DNA of 64,000 nucleotides from JASMTM01 sp046483075 (GTDB lineage Bacteria > Thermotogota > Thermotogae > Petrotogales > Kosmotogaceae). Location of the stretch: the NCBI GenBank assembly GCA_046483075.1, contig JAWODV010000022.1, positions 1 to 64,000 of the forward strand, written 5' to 3'. Position 1 is the first letter of the stretch. Each line of letters starts with the position of its first letter. Made by a program: the position numbers and the translations under genes. This document shows positions 34,102 to 42,489 of this stretch, piece by piece. A model generated the notes under the pieces. That model saw nothing but the letters and a program-made list of their open reading frames with translations. It was not told the origin of the DNA and searched no databases.

Positions 34102-34981
34102 AGGGTTTATTCCTCCGTATTGAGTAAATAATCATCGCTACCAGTGTTATTACAAAAGGTAGTGTTAACAGTAATTTTGGAGACACCTCCGTCAAAGCCT
34201 GCAGCGTATTTGAAAAAGCCGATGCAGCTCCGAAAATGAATGAAGATATGAATACCCCAATAGGATTGCCCTGTCCCAAAACCACAGCAACCAGTGCAAT
34301 CCAGCCACGACCATTTGTCATTCCACCGACGAAAGTCTGCAGAGGCAGAGACAATGCAGCTCCACCCAATCCAGCAAATAATCCACTAATAAGAAAAGCT
34401 ATCATCCTATGTTTGAATACTGAAATACCAACACTGTGAGCGGTTCTTTCATTTTTTCCTACTGCTCTGAGGTGATATCCATAAGAAGTTCTAAATATTA
34501 TAAAAAAGCTCACAATCACTAATATTATTGAAAGATAGGTTAATGAATTATAACCACTAATTATTCTTCCAAAAAAGGGTATTTTATTGATAATAGGAAT
34601 TTCAATAACGTTTAATTTTGGTGCATTTTGAAAAAAGACTGTTCCCTTTGAACCACATAGATTATCTGAAAGGAAGACAGTGATTCCAGCAGCAAAAAGA
34701 TTTGTGGCCAGTCCAGCAACAAATACATTTGCTTTAAGTTTCAGACTGAGGTAACCCATAACAAATCCCAAAAAGATAGATATGCTTAATCCGGCAAGAA
34801 TGCCAATTAAAATGCTTTGAGTAATACTGGTAACATAAACAGAGATAAATGCAGAAATCAGCATCATACCTTCAAGTCCAATGTTCAACATTCCTGATAA
34901 CTCGGTGAATAAACCTCCAAGTGCCGCAAGTAAAATTGGCGTCATCATTATAATTGTTGTATGTATGAAATCTTCAATCAT
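34091..34981 (-). CDS. ABC transporter permease, BMP/nucleoside-type (subunit 2)
   Basis: The 296-residue inner-membrane permease belongs to the branched-chain amino acid/ribose permease family (BPD_transp_2), as in the YufQ/BmpC proteins of nucleoside importers. Marker segments are GLFTELSGMLNIGLEGMML and later GGAALSLPLQTFVGGMTNGRGW. About eight helices are visible. ATG 34981 overlaps the stop of the partner permease by 8 bp. It forms the membrane channel with the 345-residue permease. Confidence 0.9.
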   Translation of the reverse strand: MIEDFIHTTIIMMTPILLAALGGLFTELSGMLNIGLEGMMLISAFISVYVTSITQSILIGILAGLSISIFLGFVMGYLSLKLKANVFVAGLATNLFAAGITVFLSDNLCGSKGTVFFQNAPKLNVIEIPIINKIPFFGRIISGYNSLTYLSIILVIVSFFIIFRTSYGYHLRAVGKNERTAHSVGISVFKHRMIAFLISGLFAGLGGAALSLPLQTFVGGMTNGRGWIALVAVVLGQGNPIGVFISSFIFGAASAFSNTLQALTEVSPKLLLTLPFVITLVAMIIYSIRRNKPYER

Positions 34982-36011
34982 CTGTTTTCACCTTCTTGCG
35001 ACGTCTTATAAAAGAAAGCAATCCTTCAGCTGTAACCAGATAGAATACGACTGATTGAATTATCCTAGCAACTTCAGGTGTAATGTCTGATAAAAGTGAG
35101 CCAACGTTGGCGCCACTTTCCAGAAAAGCAAAGAATAGAGCTGCTGGGATTACGAGAATAGGATTGCTTCTTGCAATTAATGCCACAGCTATCCCATTCC
35201 AGCCATAACCAAATGAAAAGCCTCTTATAACCCTTCCATGTATTCCAAACACATCAATCATCCCGGCCAAGCCCGCAAGAATACCGCTGATCATCATTGA
35301 GATGACTATGACTTTACCAACAGAAATTCCTGCGTACTTTGAAAAATGTTTGTTTCTTCCTGTTATACAAATCTCAAAACCCAGATTACTCTTTTTGCAA
35401 ATGAAGTACATAAATATTACTATGCCTACAGCTATGAAGATCCCTGTATGCAGCTGTGACGGAGGAAGGATTTTTGATAACATAAGGTCATTAGAAAAAT
35501 ATGGTGAGGCTGATAATCCTGCCATTGGGTCTTTAAATGGCCCTTCCAGAAAGAAATCGGTCACATATATTAACGTATAACTAACCAGAAGAGATGAAAT
35601 CAGTTCATTGACATTCCATCTAGCCTTTAAATAACCCGAAAGGGCAGCCAGTAATCCACCAACAAGTGATGAGGCTACCAGAACAATTATTATTAAAAGA
35701 AAAATAGGGAGTGATGAAAGCCTAACCGCAAGATAGGTTCCTACAAATGCTGAGAAATAAAGCTGCCCTTCGAGTCCCAGGTTAAAAGCTGATGCTGAGA
35801 AAGCAATACTGGCAGCCAATCCTGTTAAGATCAAAGGTATTGATGAGGCCAGCATATTACCAAAAAAGTACGAATTACTAAAAGGACCTCTAAAAAAGGC
35901 ATCTATCGCTACTGAAGGTTCGGAGCTGGTTATTGCTATGGTTATTATTCCGATAATCAGTGAAATAGCTATTGTTACAAGTGTTTTAGTCAATTCAAGC
36001 ATTTTATTCAT
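34974..36011 (-). CDS. ABC transporter permease, BMP/nucleoside-type (subunit 1)
   Basis: This is a 345-residue permease of the YufP/BmpB type. Residues FSASAFNLGLEGQLYFSAF and GRVIRGFSFGYGWNGIAVAL match the family's conserved loops. About nine hydrophobic helices are present. ATG 36011 is preferred to ATG 36032, since AAGGA lies just upstream and the start overlaps the ATPase stop by 8 bp (translational coupling). It heteromerises with the following permease. Confidence 0.88.
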   Translation of the reverse strand: MNKMLELTKTLVTIAISLIIGIITIAITSSEPSVAIDAFFRGPFSNSYFFGNMLASSIPLILTGLAASIAFSASAFNLGLEGQLYFSAFVGTYLAVRLSSLPIFLLIIIVLVASSLVGGLLAALSGYLKARWNVNELISSLLVSYTLIYVTDFFLEGPFKDPMAGLSASPYFSNDLMLSKILPPSQLHTGIFIAVGIVIFMYFICKKSNLGFEICITGRNKHFSKYAGISVGKVIVISMMISGILAGLAGMIDVFGIHGRVIRGFSFGYGWNGIAVALIARSNPILVIPAALFFAFLESGANVGSLLSDITPEVARIIQSVVFYLVTAEGLLSFIRRRKKVKTDD

Positions 36012-37563
36012 GATTACTGCATTCCTTTTCATCTTTTGAGTGTAATCCCATCATGTATTCACCAATTTCTGCACGGGTAAGCTTATTAGAATTTTCAAGT
36101 GATGCAACAATTCTTCCACTATACATTACCAAAATTCTGTCGGAAAGATTTAGTATTTCGTCCAGATTACCTGATATCAATAAGATCCCTTTATTTTTTT
36201 CTTTCATTTTAAAGAGGGAAGAATAAACGAATTCTATTGATCTCACATCCAGACCCCAGGTTGGTTCACACACAACAAGAACTTGTGGATCACTAGAGAA
36301 TTCTCTTGCAATAATCACTTTCTGAATGTTCCCGCCTGAGAGCATTCCAACGTTTATATTCAGTGAAGGTGTTTTGATATTGTATTTTTCTATGAGCTCT
36401 TCTACAAAAGAATGGGCATTTTCTAAATTAATCCAGCCTTTACTAGAAAAATTTTTGGTGTAATATCTTGTCGCAAGTACATTTTCTAAAACTGAGGAAG
36501 AAGTTGACACTCCAACCTTCATTCTATCTTCGGGTATATAGGAAAGTCCTGCTTCTCTTCTTTGACGTATTGACATATGAGTAATATCTTTATTGCAAAG
36601 AATTATTTGACCTTCTTTTGGTTTTATTAATCCCATCAAGGATTCGGTAAGGTATAGCTGTCCATTTCCTGCTACTCCAGCTATCCCAACTATCTCACCT
36701 TTTCCAACAGTTATATTGGCTTTACTGACTCTTTCAATGTTTTCCTGATCATTTACATAAAGGTTTTTCACTTCAAGCAGTGCTTCAGTTACTTCTATTT
36801 TTTCAAGACACCGTTTTTTCTTGTAAATATCTATTTCTTTGCCTACCATTAGATAAGAGATTTTTTTCTTTGTTAAATCCTTTGCCTCTCCGCTTGCAAC
36901 GGTTTTACCGTTTCTTAAAATGGTTATATCATCAGATATCTTTTTTACCTCACCGAGCTTATGACTTATGAAAATTACAGTTTTCCCCTGTTTCTTGAGC
37001 TTCCAAATTATATTGAAAAGTTCCTCTGTTTCCTGCTCGGTCAGGACAGAAGTAGGTTCATCAAGTATGATTATTTTGGCTCCTCTGTACAAAACCCTCA
37101 GAATTTCAACTTTTTGTTTTTCGCCGATGGAGAGACTCTTAACTTTTATTTCGGGAGTAACTATCAAACCACTGTCACTGGATAATCGGCATATATCTTC
37201 TTCTATAGTTTTTTCATCGACAAAACCAAACCTGGTTTTTTCTACACCAAGACCGATATTCTCTGCTATTGTGAAATCATCTATAAGTCTAAAATGCTGG
37301 TGAACCATACCAAGTCCGTATTCAAAGCCCTGTCTTGGATCGGTGATATTTAGTTCTTTTCCATCAAGAAAAATTTCTCCTTCATTCTTTGGTTCAATAC
37401 CACAAAGAATTTTCATCAGTGTTGTCTTACCTGCACCATTTTCTCCAACGAGGGCGTGAATTCTGGATCTTTTTACAAGCAGATTTGCTCCCTTTAATGC
37501 TGCTACATTATTAGATTCATATATTTTGTGAATATTCTTCAATTGAAGTATATATTCTTCCAT
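36004..37563 (-). CDS. ABC transporter ATPase with two nucleotide-binding domains (BMP-type importer)
   Basis: The 519-residue tandem ATPase energises the import of the operon substrate. Domain 1 has Walker A GENGAGKTT, signature LSIGEKQK and Walker B IIILDEPTSVLT. Domain 2 has a degenerate Walker A (GVAGNGQLYL), signature LSGGNIQK and VVCEPTWGLD, the usual layout in YufO/RbsA-type ATPases in which one site is inactive. Start ATG 37563 follows GGAGG. A hairpin separates it from the binding-protein gene upstream, so the ATPase is probably made at a lower level than the binding protein. Confidence 0.92.
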   Translation of the reverse strand: MEEYILQLKNIHKIYESNNVAALKGANLLVKRSRIHALVGENGAGKTTLMKILCGIEPKNEGEIFLDGKELNITDPRQGFEYGLGMVHQHFRLIDDFTIAENIGLGVEKTRFGFVDEKTIEEDICRLSSDSGLIVTPEIKVKSLSIGEKQKVEILRVLYRGAKIIILDEPTSVLTEQETEELFNIIWKLKKQGKTVIFISHKLGEVKKISDDITILRNGKTVASGEAKDLTKKKISYLMVGKEIDIYKKKRCLEKIEVTEALLEVKNLYVNDQENIERVSKANITVGKGEIVGIAGVAGNGQLYLTESLMGLIKPKEGQIILCNKDITHMSIRQRREAGLSYIPEDRMKVGVSTSSSVLENVLATRYYTKNFSSKGWINLENAHSFVEELIEKYNIKTPSLNINVGMLSGGNIQKVIIAREFSSDPQVLVVCEPTWGLDVRSIEFVYSSLFKMKEKNKGILLISGNLDEILNLSDRILVMYSGRIVASLENSNKLTRAEIGEYMMGLHSKDEKECSNHE

Positions 37564-37592
37564 GATATATCCTCCAGAAATTAGTGGAAGAA

Positions 37593-37616
37593 GGACTCCC
37601 GATGCTTCGGGAGTCC
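37593..37616 (-). terminator. Intercistronic hairpin between the binding-protein and ATPase genes
   Basis: GGACTCCCGA (37593-37602) pairs perfectly with TCGGGAGTCC (37607-37616) around a 4-base loop. On the minus strand it is followed by TTCTTCC only, so it should terminate partly or protect the upstream message, which would keep binding-protein mRNA higher than the ABC core. Confidence 0.7.
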
Positions 37617-37626
37617 GTGTTTCTTA

Positions 37627-38616
37627 TTACTCCAGAATATCAATTTCTCCGCAGTATAATTTGGCGAAAAGCAGCCTCATTTTTTCCTTGATATCAGCAG
37701 GTACATTTTCAAAGTAATTGGGATCTTCAAATGTAAAATCAATTACGCCTTCCCTGATTCCCCAGCGTTCATATGTTCCGTAAGGGAGTTCTCCTTTATA
37801 ATCTCGTATAAGAAGATCTTTGATGGCCTTGTCAGCATATTTCAGGCTACAAGCAAGTATCGTGTCCGGGTCGAAATGTATGATATTCGAGTCCACACCT
37901 ATTATGTATTTTCCCATTTCAGAAGCTTTATTTATTGCTCCAACACCTGTTCCGCCTGCAATTATGTGAAGCACATCTACACCCTGTTCAAATTGTGCCT
38001 GAGCGAGTTCCTGCCCTTTATTTGGGTCTGACCATGTTCCGGCTGCTGAAAAAACCAGTTCAATTTCAGAGTTTGCAGCTTTAGCTCCTGCAATGTATGC
38101 AGGGCGCATTCTGTCAGTCATTGCAGGATAAATGTCTCCAGCCAGTAACCCAACTTTAAGCTCAGGATTGGCTCTTTCCAGATTGCTTTGAGTTATTAAT
38201 CCGGCAAAATAGCCTGCTAGATAAGCCATTTCCTCGTCTTTGAATCCAAGAGAAAAGACATTTGGAATTGATTCTGTCACTAAACCGTCAACAAGAGCAA
38301 GATTCTGATTTGGGAACATTCTTGCTACTTTTGCTACGCTGTTTGGCATTCCTTCTGTGAAGGTAATTATAAGATCGTATTTTCCTGTTGAAGCGAGACT
38401 GATAAGATTGGGTTCCCATTTTGCGGCATTATATCCACCTTCAACAACTTTAAGATCGAACCCCATTTCCTTGGCTGCTTCTTCGGCACCTGCCACCATC
38501 ATTTCATAGATTGGGTTACCGCCAACTTCGCCTGTTATCATTAATGCTGCTGTGTAGGAAAAGCCAACAGTAATTACAAGAGCTAGACTCAACAAAACCA
38601 GTAATACTTTACGCAT
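37627..38616 (-). CDS. BMP-family (basic membrane protein) solute-binding protein
   Basis: The 329-residue protein has a signal peptide (about 1-20, VGFSYTAA region) and a type I periplasmic fold of the PnrA/BMP family: GEVGGNPIYEMMVAGAEEAA, LGFKDEEMAYLAGYFAGLI, HIIAGGTGVGAI. PnrA homologues bind purine nucleosides; others may bind sugars or sugar alcohols. There is no lipobox cysteine, so it is probably soluble in the periplasm. Start ATG 38616 follows AAGGGGG. It feeds the ABC core encoded downstream. Confidence 0.9.
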   Translation of the reverse strand: MRKVLLVLLSLALVITVGFSYTAALMITGEVGGNPIYEMMVAGAEEAAKEMGFDLKVVEGGYNAAKWEPNLISLASTGKYDLIITFTEGMPNSVAKVARMFPNQNLALVDGLVTESIPNVFSLGFKDEEMAYLAGYFAGLITQSNLERANPELKVGLLAGDIYPAMTDRMRPAYIAGAKAANSEIELVFSAAGTWSDPNKGQELAQAQFEQGVDVLHIIAGGTGVGAINKASEMGKYIIGVDSNIIHFDPDTILACSLKYADKAIKDLLIRDYKGELPYGTYERWGIREGVIDFTFEDPNYFENVPADIKEKMRLLFAKLYCGEIDILE

Positions 38617-38636
38617 GTTAATACCCCCTTTGGTAT

Positions 38637-39431
38637 TTATGCTTTCTTTAAGAGTTCAAGAGCCTGTTTTACTGTATAGTCCTCATGTATAATAGCGTTT
38701 AGTGCTGCAGTCATTTTTCCTGGTTGAGAATGTCCCCAGATATTACGACCAATTGCAACACCTGATGCACCACAATCGAGTGCATCTTTTACCATAGACA
38801 ATAACTTTTCGGTATCACCTGATTTGTTACCACCTAATACGACGATAGGTTTGTAAACTCCTTTAACAGTTTCTTTAAATTTATCCATATTTTTTGGGTA
38901 TTCTGTTTTTATCATATCCGCACCTAGTTCAACACCTATTCGAGCAGCAAGTGCAATATTCTCTGGTGAATGAAGTTCTTTATTGAAACCACCCGGAAGC
39001 ATTTCTGCAAGGACAGGGACGTTCCATTTGTGTGCATTTGCACTAATCTGAGAAAGATAATTCAGGGTAGTGCTTTCATCATCCGTACCCGGTAATCCCA
39101 TACAACCTACCGCATCGGCACCTACCCTCAAAGCATCTTCTATGGAGAAAAGCTGACTGTATTGTTTTGAACCGGCACGTAACAAAGATACTCCTCCATC
39201 AATTCTCAGTATAATACCGGTGCCTTTCAATGTGCTCCAAAAATTCTTTACTATACCAAATGTTGTGAGAAATGCATCAGCTCCGTTTGCTACAATTTCT
39301 TCAAGTACTTTTTTTGTTTCCAATAAATCTGGGAATACATTCATTGCGCTTCCGTGGTCCATCGCAACAATCAAACTCTTTTTGTCTTTTTTGAAGATGT
39401 TGTACATTCTTTTCATTGAAAAAATATCCAT
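38637..39431 (-). CDS. DhnA/LsrF-type class I aldolase
   Basis: This 264-residue TIM-barrel aldolase belongs to the archaeal-type fructose-bisphosphate aldolase/DhnA/LsrF family. The start (LIVAMDHGSAMNVFP) has the substrate-phosphate histidine region, and the catalytic lysine is in MIKTEYPK. GGNKSG and VAIGRNIWG bind phosphate. The family cleaves ketose phosphates by Schiff base. Start ATG 39431 follows GGGGAGTG. It is the second gene of the operon and presumably cleaves the phosphorylated ketose produced by the dehydrogenase and FGGY kinase. Confidence 0.88.
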   Translation of the reverse strand: MDIFSMKRMYNIFKKDKKSLIVAMDHGSAMNVFPDLLETKKVLEEIVANGADAFLTTFGIVKNFWSTLKGTGIILRIDGGVSLLRAGSKQYSQLFSIEDALRVGADAVGCMGLPGTDDESTTLNYLSQISANAHKWNVPVLAEMLPGGFNKELHSPENIALAARIGVELGADMIKTEYPKNMDKFKETVKGVYKPIVVLGGNKSGDTEKLLSMVKDALDCGASGVAIGRNIWGHSQPGKMTAALNAIIHEDYTVKQALELLKKA

Positions 39432-39458
39432 ATAGATTCACTCCCCGGTCAGTACAAA

Positions 39459-40490
39459 TTATTGGTGTGGCAATACCACAGTTCTTTGATCATTACCTTC
39501 TGGTTTCCTTTGAAGTTCTTTGTCAAGCTCGCCGAGTTCTATAGTTTTGGTAACAAGAGCTGAAATATCGATTATTGATTTTGAAATCATCATGGTTGCT
39601 TCTCTGAAATCTTCCATAGTTCTTCCTTCAGTTCCTGTTATTCTTTTTTCAGAGTAATGGAGTTTATTAATATCAAATGACATCTCATCACTTGGATGAA
39701 GTGATGTGTAAATAACGACTGTTCCCATTTTTCTTATATAGTGCAAAGACTTATTTATGGCACTTGCAACAGGTGCTGTTATAAAAACTGCGTCGAATCC
39801 AACTCCTCTGTTTACTTCTTTAGACATCTCTTCACATTCATCGGGTTTTAAAGTTTTTATACCCAGGGAAGAGACAAAATTACTTCTTTCATTATTGGGT
39901 TCACTGATAATTGGTAGAGCTCCGAAGGCTTTAGCTACGAGTGCGTGTAAAACACCCATTGTTCCTCCACCGAGTATTAAAACAGTATCCCCTGCTAAAA
40001 GCGAAGTTTTTTTCACGCTGTGTATACAGCATGCAAGTGGCTCAGAAAGTGACAGTGTTTGAAATTTTGTCAGTTTATCGACTACAAACACCTGTTTTCT
40101 CTTGACTACTATGAATTCAGAAAATCCCCCTGCAATTAAAAAAGTATCTTCAAGTTTTCTACCCTTTCTTGAGTTAACACAGAGATTATCCATTCCACGA
40201 ACACAGTAATAGCAATGACCGCATCTGTTGATTGTATCAAGAGCAACGTGATCACCAATATTTATATCGTCGATTTCTTTACCAATTTCTACTATTTCTC
40301 CAGAAACCTCGTGCCCTCCAATTACAGGTAATGGAACCTTTATCTTTCCACCAAAAATCCTTCTGTCTGTTGTACATACACCACAGGCTTTTACTTTTAC
40401 AAGCAACTCATTAGATTTAAGCCCAGGTATTACATAATTTCTCAGTTTGCCTTTTTCAGCTTCAGTAATTACAAATGCTCTAGTATTCAT
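39459..40490 (-). CDS. Zn-dependent medium-chain alcohol/polyol dehydrogenase
   Basis: The 343-residue MDR-family dehydrogenase oxidises a secondary alcohol to a ketone with NAD(P). The catalytic zinc residues are in ACGVCTTDRRIFGG and GGHEVSGEIVEIG, the four structural cysteines are in CGHCYYCVRGMDNLC, and the Rossmann loop is ILGGGTMGVLHA. The layout resembles sorbitol/threonine/L-iditol dehydrogenases. It is the first gene of the operon (ATG 40490 behind GGGGTGAT) and converts the imported polyol to a ketose (inference). Confidence 0.88.
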   Translation of the reverse strand: MNTRAFVITEAEKGKLRNYVIPGLKSNELLVKVKACGVCTTDRRIFGGKIKVPLPVIGGHEVSGEIVEIGKEIDDINIGDHVALDTINRCGHCYYCVRGMDNLCVNSRKGRKLEDTFLIAGGFSEFIVVKRKQVFVVDKLTKFQTLSLSEPLACCIHSVKKTSLLAGDTVLILGGGTMGVLHALVAKAFGALPIISEPNNERSNFVSSLGIKTLKPDECEEMSKEVNRGVGFDAVFITAPVASAINKSLHYIRKMGTVVIYTSLHPSDEMSFDINKLHYSEKRITGTEGRTMEDFREATMMISKSIIDISALVTKTIELGELDKELQRKPEGNDQRTVVLPHQ

Positions 40491-40504
40491 ATTATCACCC
40501 CGTA

Positions 40505-40533
40505 TTTATTTCGGTAACTGTCGAATTTATTTC
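40505..40533 (-). promoter_or_regulatory. Direct repeat in the promoter region of the BMP-kinase operon
   Basis: GAAATAAA occurs on the minus strand at 40533-40526 and 40512-40505, exactly 21 bp apart (two helical turns), just upstream of the first gene. It is the best candidate operator for the RpiR-type regulator encoded in the operon. Confidence 0.45.
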
Positions 40534-40654
40534 AATAATGCCATTAAAAAGCTTGCAAGTCCAAGAACCAGGAAAGCTAATAAAATTTGATTACAAGCAA
40601 TGAAATTCAAATAGAAGGGTCAGAGTTCTCTATACGCAAGCAATGTAAATAAAG

Positions 40655-41653
40655 TTATTTGTAAATGATTAAAATTAATATTGCTAGAATTATCAAAAGT
40701 ATTGTCCATAATATAGCAGCATTTCGAAAGCCTTTCCTTGCTGTATCTTCTTTCCACCAAACTCTTGGTTTGATCCCAAATATCCTGAATGTAAGAACGC
40801 TTGCCAGATTAATGCAGGTAACGTTGACTGCGAACAAAAGAAGTGCTCCACCGGAAAGAGCAAAATTCCCATTACCCAACAACATTCCGAAAATAACCAG
40901 TGGTGGTAATAAAGCCACTGAAACCATTACACCTATAAGTGAAGTTAATCGTGCTGAAGTAAAGACGAGAGTGCCGGCAAGACCTGATGCTAAAGCGAGC
41001 ACAATATCGGAAATATTCAAAAAGGTTCTTGAAGAAATTTCGTGAACGGAGATATCTATTTCAAAGAAAAAACCAATAAAAAATGAGAATATAAGTGCTG
41101 CAGAAAAGCGAAAAAGCATTTGTTTTGATGCTTTTAAAGATAATTTTGTATCTCCAAGAACTGTACCTAAAGAAAGACCAACATTAGGTCCAAGCATGGG
41201 AGCTATGACCATTGCTCCAACAACTATGGCAACGTTATTTCTTATTAGTCCTATAGCACCTACTATTGATGCAATTATGGTAAAAGCCATTTCTGTAAAT
41301 GTTGTCCCAATTGCATCTGAAACATCTGTGTATATTTCATCGATACTTACTCCGAGCATCTTAAAACGTTCTTCTTTCTCCTGTTGCTTTTCCTGTTCGG
41401 GTTCTTCTATTCTCGGTAGTGAGGCTTCAAGGGGTACTACCAGCAAATGAAAATTTTCTGAGGAGCTAAATTTCTTGTCAAGTTTTTCTATCAGTTCACC
41501 GCTTAACGAAGAGTCTATAATTAGTTTTATAGCTGAATAACCTTCATCTGTGGGATAATACCAGGAATGATCTTTTTCATAATCCTTTACAATTTTTTTA
41601 ATTTCTTCCTTTTGTTCATCTGAAAAATAAATTTCCATTAGTCTTAAAGCCAC
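40655..41653 (-). CDS. DUF389 (TIGR00341-like) membrane protein
   Basis: The 332-residue protein has a soluble N-terminal domain (about 1-110, MALRLMEIYFSDEQKEEIKK) and seven or so membrane helices containing the DUF389 hallmark IVVGAMVIAPMLGPNVGLSLG. The family is widespread but of unknown function. GTG 41653 is taken as the start (AAGG seven bases upstream), in place of a hydrophobic N-terminal extension to 41716 with no ribosome binding site. The gene stands alone between the BMP operon and a HAD gene. Confidence 0.85.
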   Translation of the reverse strand: MALRLMEIYFSDEQKEEIKKIVKDYEKDHSWYYPTDEGYSAIKLIIDSSLSGELIEKLDKKFSSSENFHLLVVPLEASLPRIEEPEQEKQQEKEERFKMLGVSIDEIYTDVSDAIGTTFTEMAFTIIASIVGAIGLIRNNVAIVVGAMVIAPMLGPNVGLSLGTVLGDTKLSLKASKQMLFRFSAALIFSFFIGFFFEIDISVHEISSRTFLNISDIVLALASGLAGTLVFTSARLTSLIGVMVSVALLPPLVIFGMLLGNGNFALSGGALLLFAVNVTCINLASVLTFRIFGIKPRVWWKEDTARKGFRNAAILWTILLIILAILILIIYK

Positions 41654-41802
41654 AACATCGCCTTCTTTGCAGAAGTATTTGTAATGACAAATATAGCATA
41701 GCACAAGAAATGCCAATAACAGATATCAGGAAATAAGAAAACATATTTGTATTTCCATAGTAGACATTATATACATGATGATTTAAGTTAATTTAATGAT
41801 AT

Positions 41803-42489
41803 TCATGTTATAAGATTTATAACTTCTTCAAAGCTATTTGTTTTCGTGCAATCAAGATCGTTTACTTTATTTTCGTTGTCGAAAAGTATGAAATCTATCC
41901 CTGCCCTTTGTGCTCCCATAAGGTCACTATCAGGGTTATCTCCTATGTATATTGATTTTTCAAGGGGAACACCTGATAACCTGGATGCTTCAAAGAATAT
42001 CTCTGGATCAGGTTTTGGTTTGCCGACCCGTTCAGACGTTAATACGAACTCTATGTATTTGTCCAGATCGAGTTCCTTACTTCTTCCCTGTTGGACTCTC
42101 TCGACACCATTTGTTATGACAGCCATTCTCTGTCCTTTTTGTTTTAGGTATTTAAGAACACTTTCTGCACCCGGCATGAAAAAGGCAAGTCTCGATAATT
42201 CATCCAGGTATTCTTTGGAAGTTAGTTCAGGATTTCCATTCTTTATTCCTGCAGCTTCAAAAAACTCTTTAAAACGTGCGACAACAATATAATCTTTTTT
42301 ATACTTTCCTTGAGAGAAATAACTCCACCACTTTTCATTTATCCTCTCATACAGTTCACGTGTTTTTTCATCCACAGTTAATCCATAACGTTTCATTGAT
42401 CTTTTTAAAGCTTCTCTCTGGGATCTGTTGAAATCGAGCAGTGTGTTGTCCAGATCGAAATAAACCATTTCGTACTTCAAAAATATCAT
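41803..42489 (-). CDS. HAD-superfamily phosphatase, YjjG-like
   Basis: The 228-residue cytosolic HAD hydrolase resembles YjjG-type (5'-nucleotidase) enzymes. Motif I is VYFDLDNTLLDF, motif II is AVITNG, motif III/IV is GKPKPDPEIFFEA with YIGDNPDSDLMGAQRAG, and the C1 cap domain lies at about 20-95. It begins at ATG 42489, overlapping the stop of the preceding dehydrogenase gene by 4 bp (ATGA), with GGAGAGG upstream. House-cleaning of nucleotides or a sugar phosphate is likely; specificity is unknown. Confidence 0.88.
   Translation of the reverse strand: MIFLKYEMVYFDLDNTLLDFNRSQREALKRSMKRYGLTVDEKTRELYERINEKWWSYFSQGKYKKDYIVVARFKEFFEAAGIKNGNPELTSKEYLDELSRLAFFMPGAESVLKYLKQKGQRMAVITNGVERVQQGRSKELDLDKYIEFVLTSERVGKPKPDPEIFFEASRLSGVPLEKSIYIGDNPDSDLMGAQRAGIDFILFDNENKVNDLDCTKTNSFEEVINLIT

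Noticed and set aside
31833..39431. Autoinducer-2 (Lsr) uptake system
   Set aside because: The kinase and aldolase families are shared with LsrK/LsrF, but the importer and regulator types differ and LsrG-like genes are missing.
40527..40610. 27-residue hydrophobic frame (TTG 40610, minus strand) upstream of the dehydrogenase gene
   Set aside because: It looks like a membrane helix but has no Shine-Dalgarno sequence, and the same DNA holds the putative operator repeat; AT-rich DNA gives such frames easily.
41846..42292. 148-codon plus-strand frame opposite the HAD gene
   Set aside because: No ribosome binding site or family likeness; the HAD motifs are on the minus strand.
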